Below, in pieces: positions 62,609 through 64,000 of a DNA stretch of 64,000 nucleotides. The DNA is from Qipengyuania flavescens (GTDB lineage: Bacteria > Pseudomonadota > Alphaproteobacteria > Sphingomonadales > Sphingomonadaceae): the NCBI RefSeq assembly GCF_029688735.1, contig NZ_JARULD010000002.1, positions 124,001 through 188,000 on the forward strand. The letters run 5' to 3'. The position numbers were made by a program, and so were the translations under genes. Under the pieces are notes generated by a model. It did not search any database and had not been told where the DNA came from. It saw only the letters and a program-made list of their open reading frames with translations. How positions within the stretch are numbered: position 1 is the stretch's first letter; the number at the start of each line of letters is the position of its first letter.

Positions 62609-63745
62609 GTGAAGCTCGACATCTGGCACAATCTGGCGTGGTCTCGATACAAGGGCGCCGTCTTCACCGCGCTAGCGCGGCAGGGGGCTGGTACGGCCGT
62701 GGATGTGCATGTAACCCAGATTGCGCTCACCGACAGCCGACGGGCGGCCCTGTCGGACGTGGCGATGGAGCGGTTCGATTATCCGCACGAAGTGCTCTTT
62801 CGCGAGAGCTACGAAGAGATCTCCCGACTGATTTTGTATCGCCGCGTTCTGCGCGAAATTTGGCGGAGCAATGCGGATGTTACGATCATACCCGGGGTCG
62901 ATCGGCCAGAATACTGGCTGCAGGCGCTGGTTCTTGCGATCCGTGGCCGCAACCGGGCCGTGTTCTTCGATTCCACTCGTTATGATCGTCCGCAAAGGCC
63001 GCTGCGGCGCTTGGCAAAGCGACTGTTTTTCAAGCTGGTGCCGTGGACGCTATCATACGGCGAGCGTTCGCGTGCTTTTGCCATGTCGCTCGGCATCCGA
63101 GCGGAGCGTGCGCTGGTTCGGCCGCAGGCTGCCTATCTCCCAGGGGGGTACGACGCTCGCCATATACCGGCCCAGAGAAAGGAACATGGAGATCCGGGTA
63201 ACCGCGTATTTCTCTACGTCGGTCGGCTCTCGCCGGAGAAAGGGATCGACACGCTGATCGACGCCTTTTCGCAATATCGGTCGGTCGATCCGCAGGCGCA
63301 ATTGCGGATCGTAGGTTCGGGGCCGGAAGAGGCGGCGCTCAAGGCGCTCACCGCAGAGCGCGGCGTCGAGGGTTCGGTCGTCTTCCCCGGCGCGATGCAG
63401 GACGACGCCCTGCAGAAGGAATATCTCCGCGCGACCGCACTCGTCTTGCCCAGCCGTAGCGAGCCGTGGGGGCTGGTCGTGAACGAGGCGCTCCATCACG
63501 GCTGTCCGGTCATCGTGTCCGACCGGTGCGGCTGCGTGCCGGAACTGGTGGCCGGATCGCCTTGCGGGATCGTGGTGCCGGCGGGTGACGCAAGCGCGCT
63601 GGCAAAGGCCATGGCTGAAGCGGCGAGTGCTTTTGCAGATCGAAGCGCGACCGCGCTTCGGTGCCTGGAAAAAATCGCGCCCTATTCTCCCGGTGCCGCA
63701 GCAGCAGCCATCCTGGCGGCCGCGCGAACGATATCGGCGGACTGA
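62609..63745 (+). CDS. Glycosyltransferase family 4/1
   Basis: This 378-residue GT-B glycosyltransferase. The donor-binding half has FLYVGRLSPEKGIDTLIDAF (about 200-219), RIVGSGPEEAALKAL, and the E-x7-E pattern in SRSEPWGLVVNEALHHGCPV (about 285-304). The N-terminal acceptor half is variable. The start is GTG 62609, the first plausible codon with AGCGGG before it; ATGs lie far inside. It is divergent from putP with 100 bases between starts. It may add sugars to surface polysaccharide, but no other polysaccharide gene is adjacent. Confidence 0.82.
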   Translation: MKLDIWHNLAWSRYKGAVFTALARQGAGTAVDVHVTQIALTDSRRAALSDVAMERFDYPHEVLFRESYEEISRLILYRRVLREIWRSNADVTIIPGVDRPEYWLQALVLAIRGRNRAVFFDSTRYDRPQRPLRRLAKRLFFKLVPWTLSYGERSRAFAMSLGIRAERALVRPQAAYLPGGYDARHIPAQRKEHGDPGNRVFLYVGRLSPEKGIDTLIDAFSQYRSVDPQAQLRIVGSGPEEAALKALTAERGVEGSVVFPGAMQDDALQKEYLRATALVLPSRSEPWGLVVNEALHHGCPVIVSDRCGCVPELVAGSPCGIVVPAGDASALAKAMAEAASAFADRSATALRCLEKIAPYSPGAAAAAILAAARTISAD

Positions 63746-63826
63746 ACTTCGTTAAGGCGGTAAGGCGGCACAATTGCCAGGTCGGCTCATTGAGAGGCTG
63801 AGGTCAATCAACACAGGAGTGCGGCA

Positions 63827-64000
63827 GTGCAGAGGTTTGCAGGAACGACAGTCATCGTAACGGGTTCGTCCTCGGGTATCGGGGAGGGCATCGCGCGGCG
63901 CTTCGCCGAAGAAGGCGCCAATGTCGTGCTCAATTCGCGCAGCCGCGACGATCTGGAGAAAGTCGCGAAAGACCTGGACGGTGACCGGACGCTGATCGCC
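63827..64000 (+). CDS. Short-chain dehydrogenase/reductase, N-terminal part
   Basis: The first 58 residues of an SDR oxidoreductase cut off by the window end. The Rossmann motif TGSSSGIGEGIA (TGxxxGIG) sits at residues about 12-23, followed by NVVLNSRSRDDLEK, whose Arg after the second strand suggests NADP(H) preference. The start is GTG 63827 with AGGAG seven bases upstream. Substrate cannot be predicted from this part. Confidence 0.88.
   Translation, partial: MQRFAGTTVIVTGSSSGIGEGIARRFAEEGANVVLNSRSRDDLEKVAKDLDGDRTLIA

Noticed and set aside
61534-62985. A 483-residue plus-strand frame opposite putP
   Set aside because: Rich in His, Asp, Arg and Gln from antisense codons of a membrane protein; no start signal.

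Overview
The window is chromosomal DNA from a high-GC alphaproteobacterium, most likely of the order Sphingomonadales (Erythrobacteraceae-like). The main reasons are a gcrA cell-cycle regulator with a GANTC methylation motif in its leader, a mitofilin-like gene directly after hemC-hemD, a TonB-dependent receptor, several acyl-CoA catabolic operons, a HisKA_2-type sensor kinase, and a compact layout with many ATGA/TGATG stop-start overlaps. The family name is inferred from gene content and was not tested by a search. I saw no transposase, integrase, phage gene or CRISPR array.

Layout. 1-5 kb: the 3' end of pnp, a sensor kinase with an overlapping spermidine-synthase-like gene, a DUF1993 protein, gcrA, an ABC-2 permease, hspQ and tRNA-Ser(CGA). 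5.4-10.5 kb: a five-gene minus-strand operon for a PaoABC-type molybdenum aldehyde oxidoreductase and its maturation factors (paoA-paoB-paoC-paoD-mocA). 10.5-13.8 kb: the ku-ligD end-joining pair. 14.0-18.4 kb: moaA and moeA of molybdenum cofactor synthesis, then a TonB receptor. The cofactor genes lie close to the molybdoenzyme that would use their product. 18.4-25.7 kb: acyl-CoA metabolism, with a TetR-controlled thiolase-like/CoA-transferase operon, a 656-base gap holding a decayed halogenase-like gene, and a divergent thiolase versus crotonase/acyl-CoA dehydrogenase pair.

25.8-32.4 kb: an exopolysaccharide operon (Wzy/ligase-like polymerase, outer-membrane export lipoprotein, Wzc-like copolymerase/tyrosine kinase, TPR-like membrane protein) facing a glycosyltransferase. 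32.4-35.4 kb: aromatic and amino-acid breakdown (fumarylacetoacetate hydrolase family, maleylacetoacetate isomerase, glutaryl-CoA dehydrogenase). 35.5-39.5 kb: an orphan lasso-B2-like protein, a single-domain response regulator, a coupled set of OmpA-like, 44-residue membrane and helix-hairpin-helix proteins, and a VWA lipoprotein with 16 consecutive prolines. 39.6-43.1 kb: flippase, gpsA and tsaD. 43.2-45.7 kb: hemC-hemD-mitofilin. 45.7-54.1 kb: a ubiquinone-type hydroxylase, a DsbD/ScsB-like protein, two small lipoproteins, an S10 peptidase and uvrB.

54.1-60.3 kb: a DUF3617 lipoprotein with an EF-hand-like loop, an alpha/beta hydrolase, then the Anbu operon (circularly permuted ATP-grasp, alpha-E protein, transglutaminase, Anbu proteasome-like subunit). 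It is followed by a LuxR-type regulator whose receiver domain has lost the residues needed for phosphorylation. 60.3-64 kb: extensin-like lipoprotein, sodium/proline symporter, a glycosyltransferase and the start of an SDR oxidoreductase.

Nothing here is clearly an undescribed multi-gene system. The best leads are the Anbu operon with its adjacent degenerate regulator, the OmpA/44-residue/HhH membrane set, the orphan B2-like protein, and the halogenase graveyard next to a well-formed repressor-controlled promoter.
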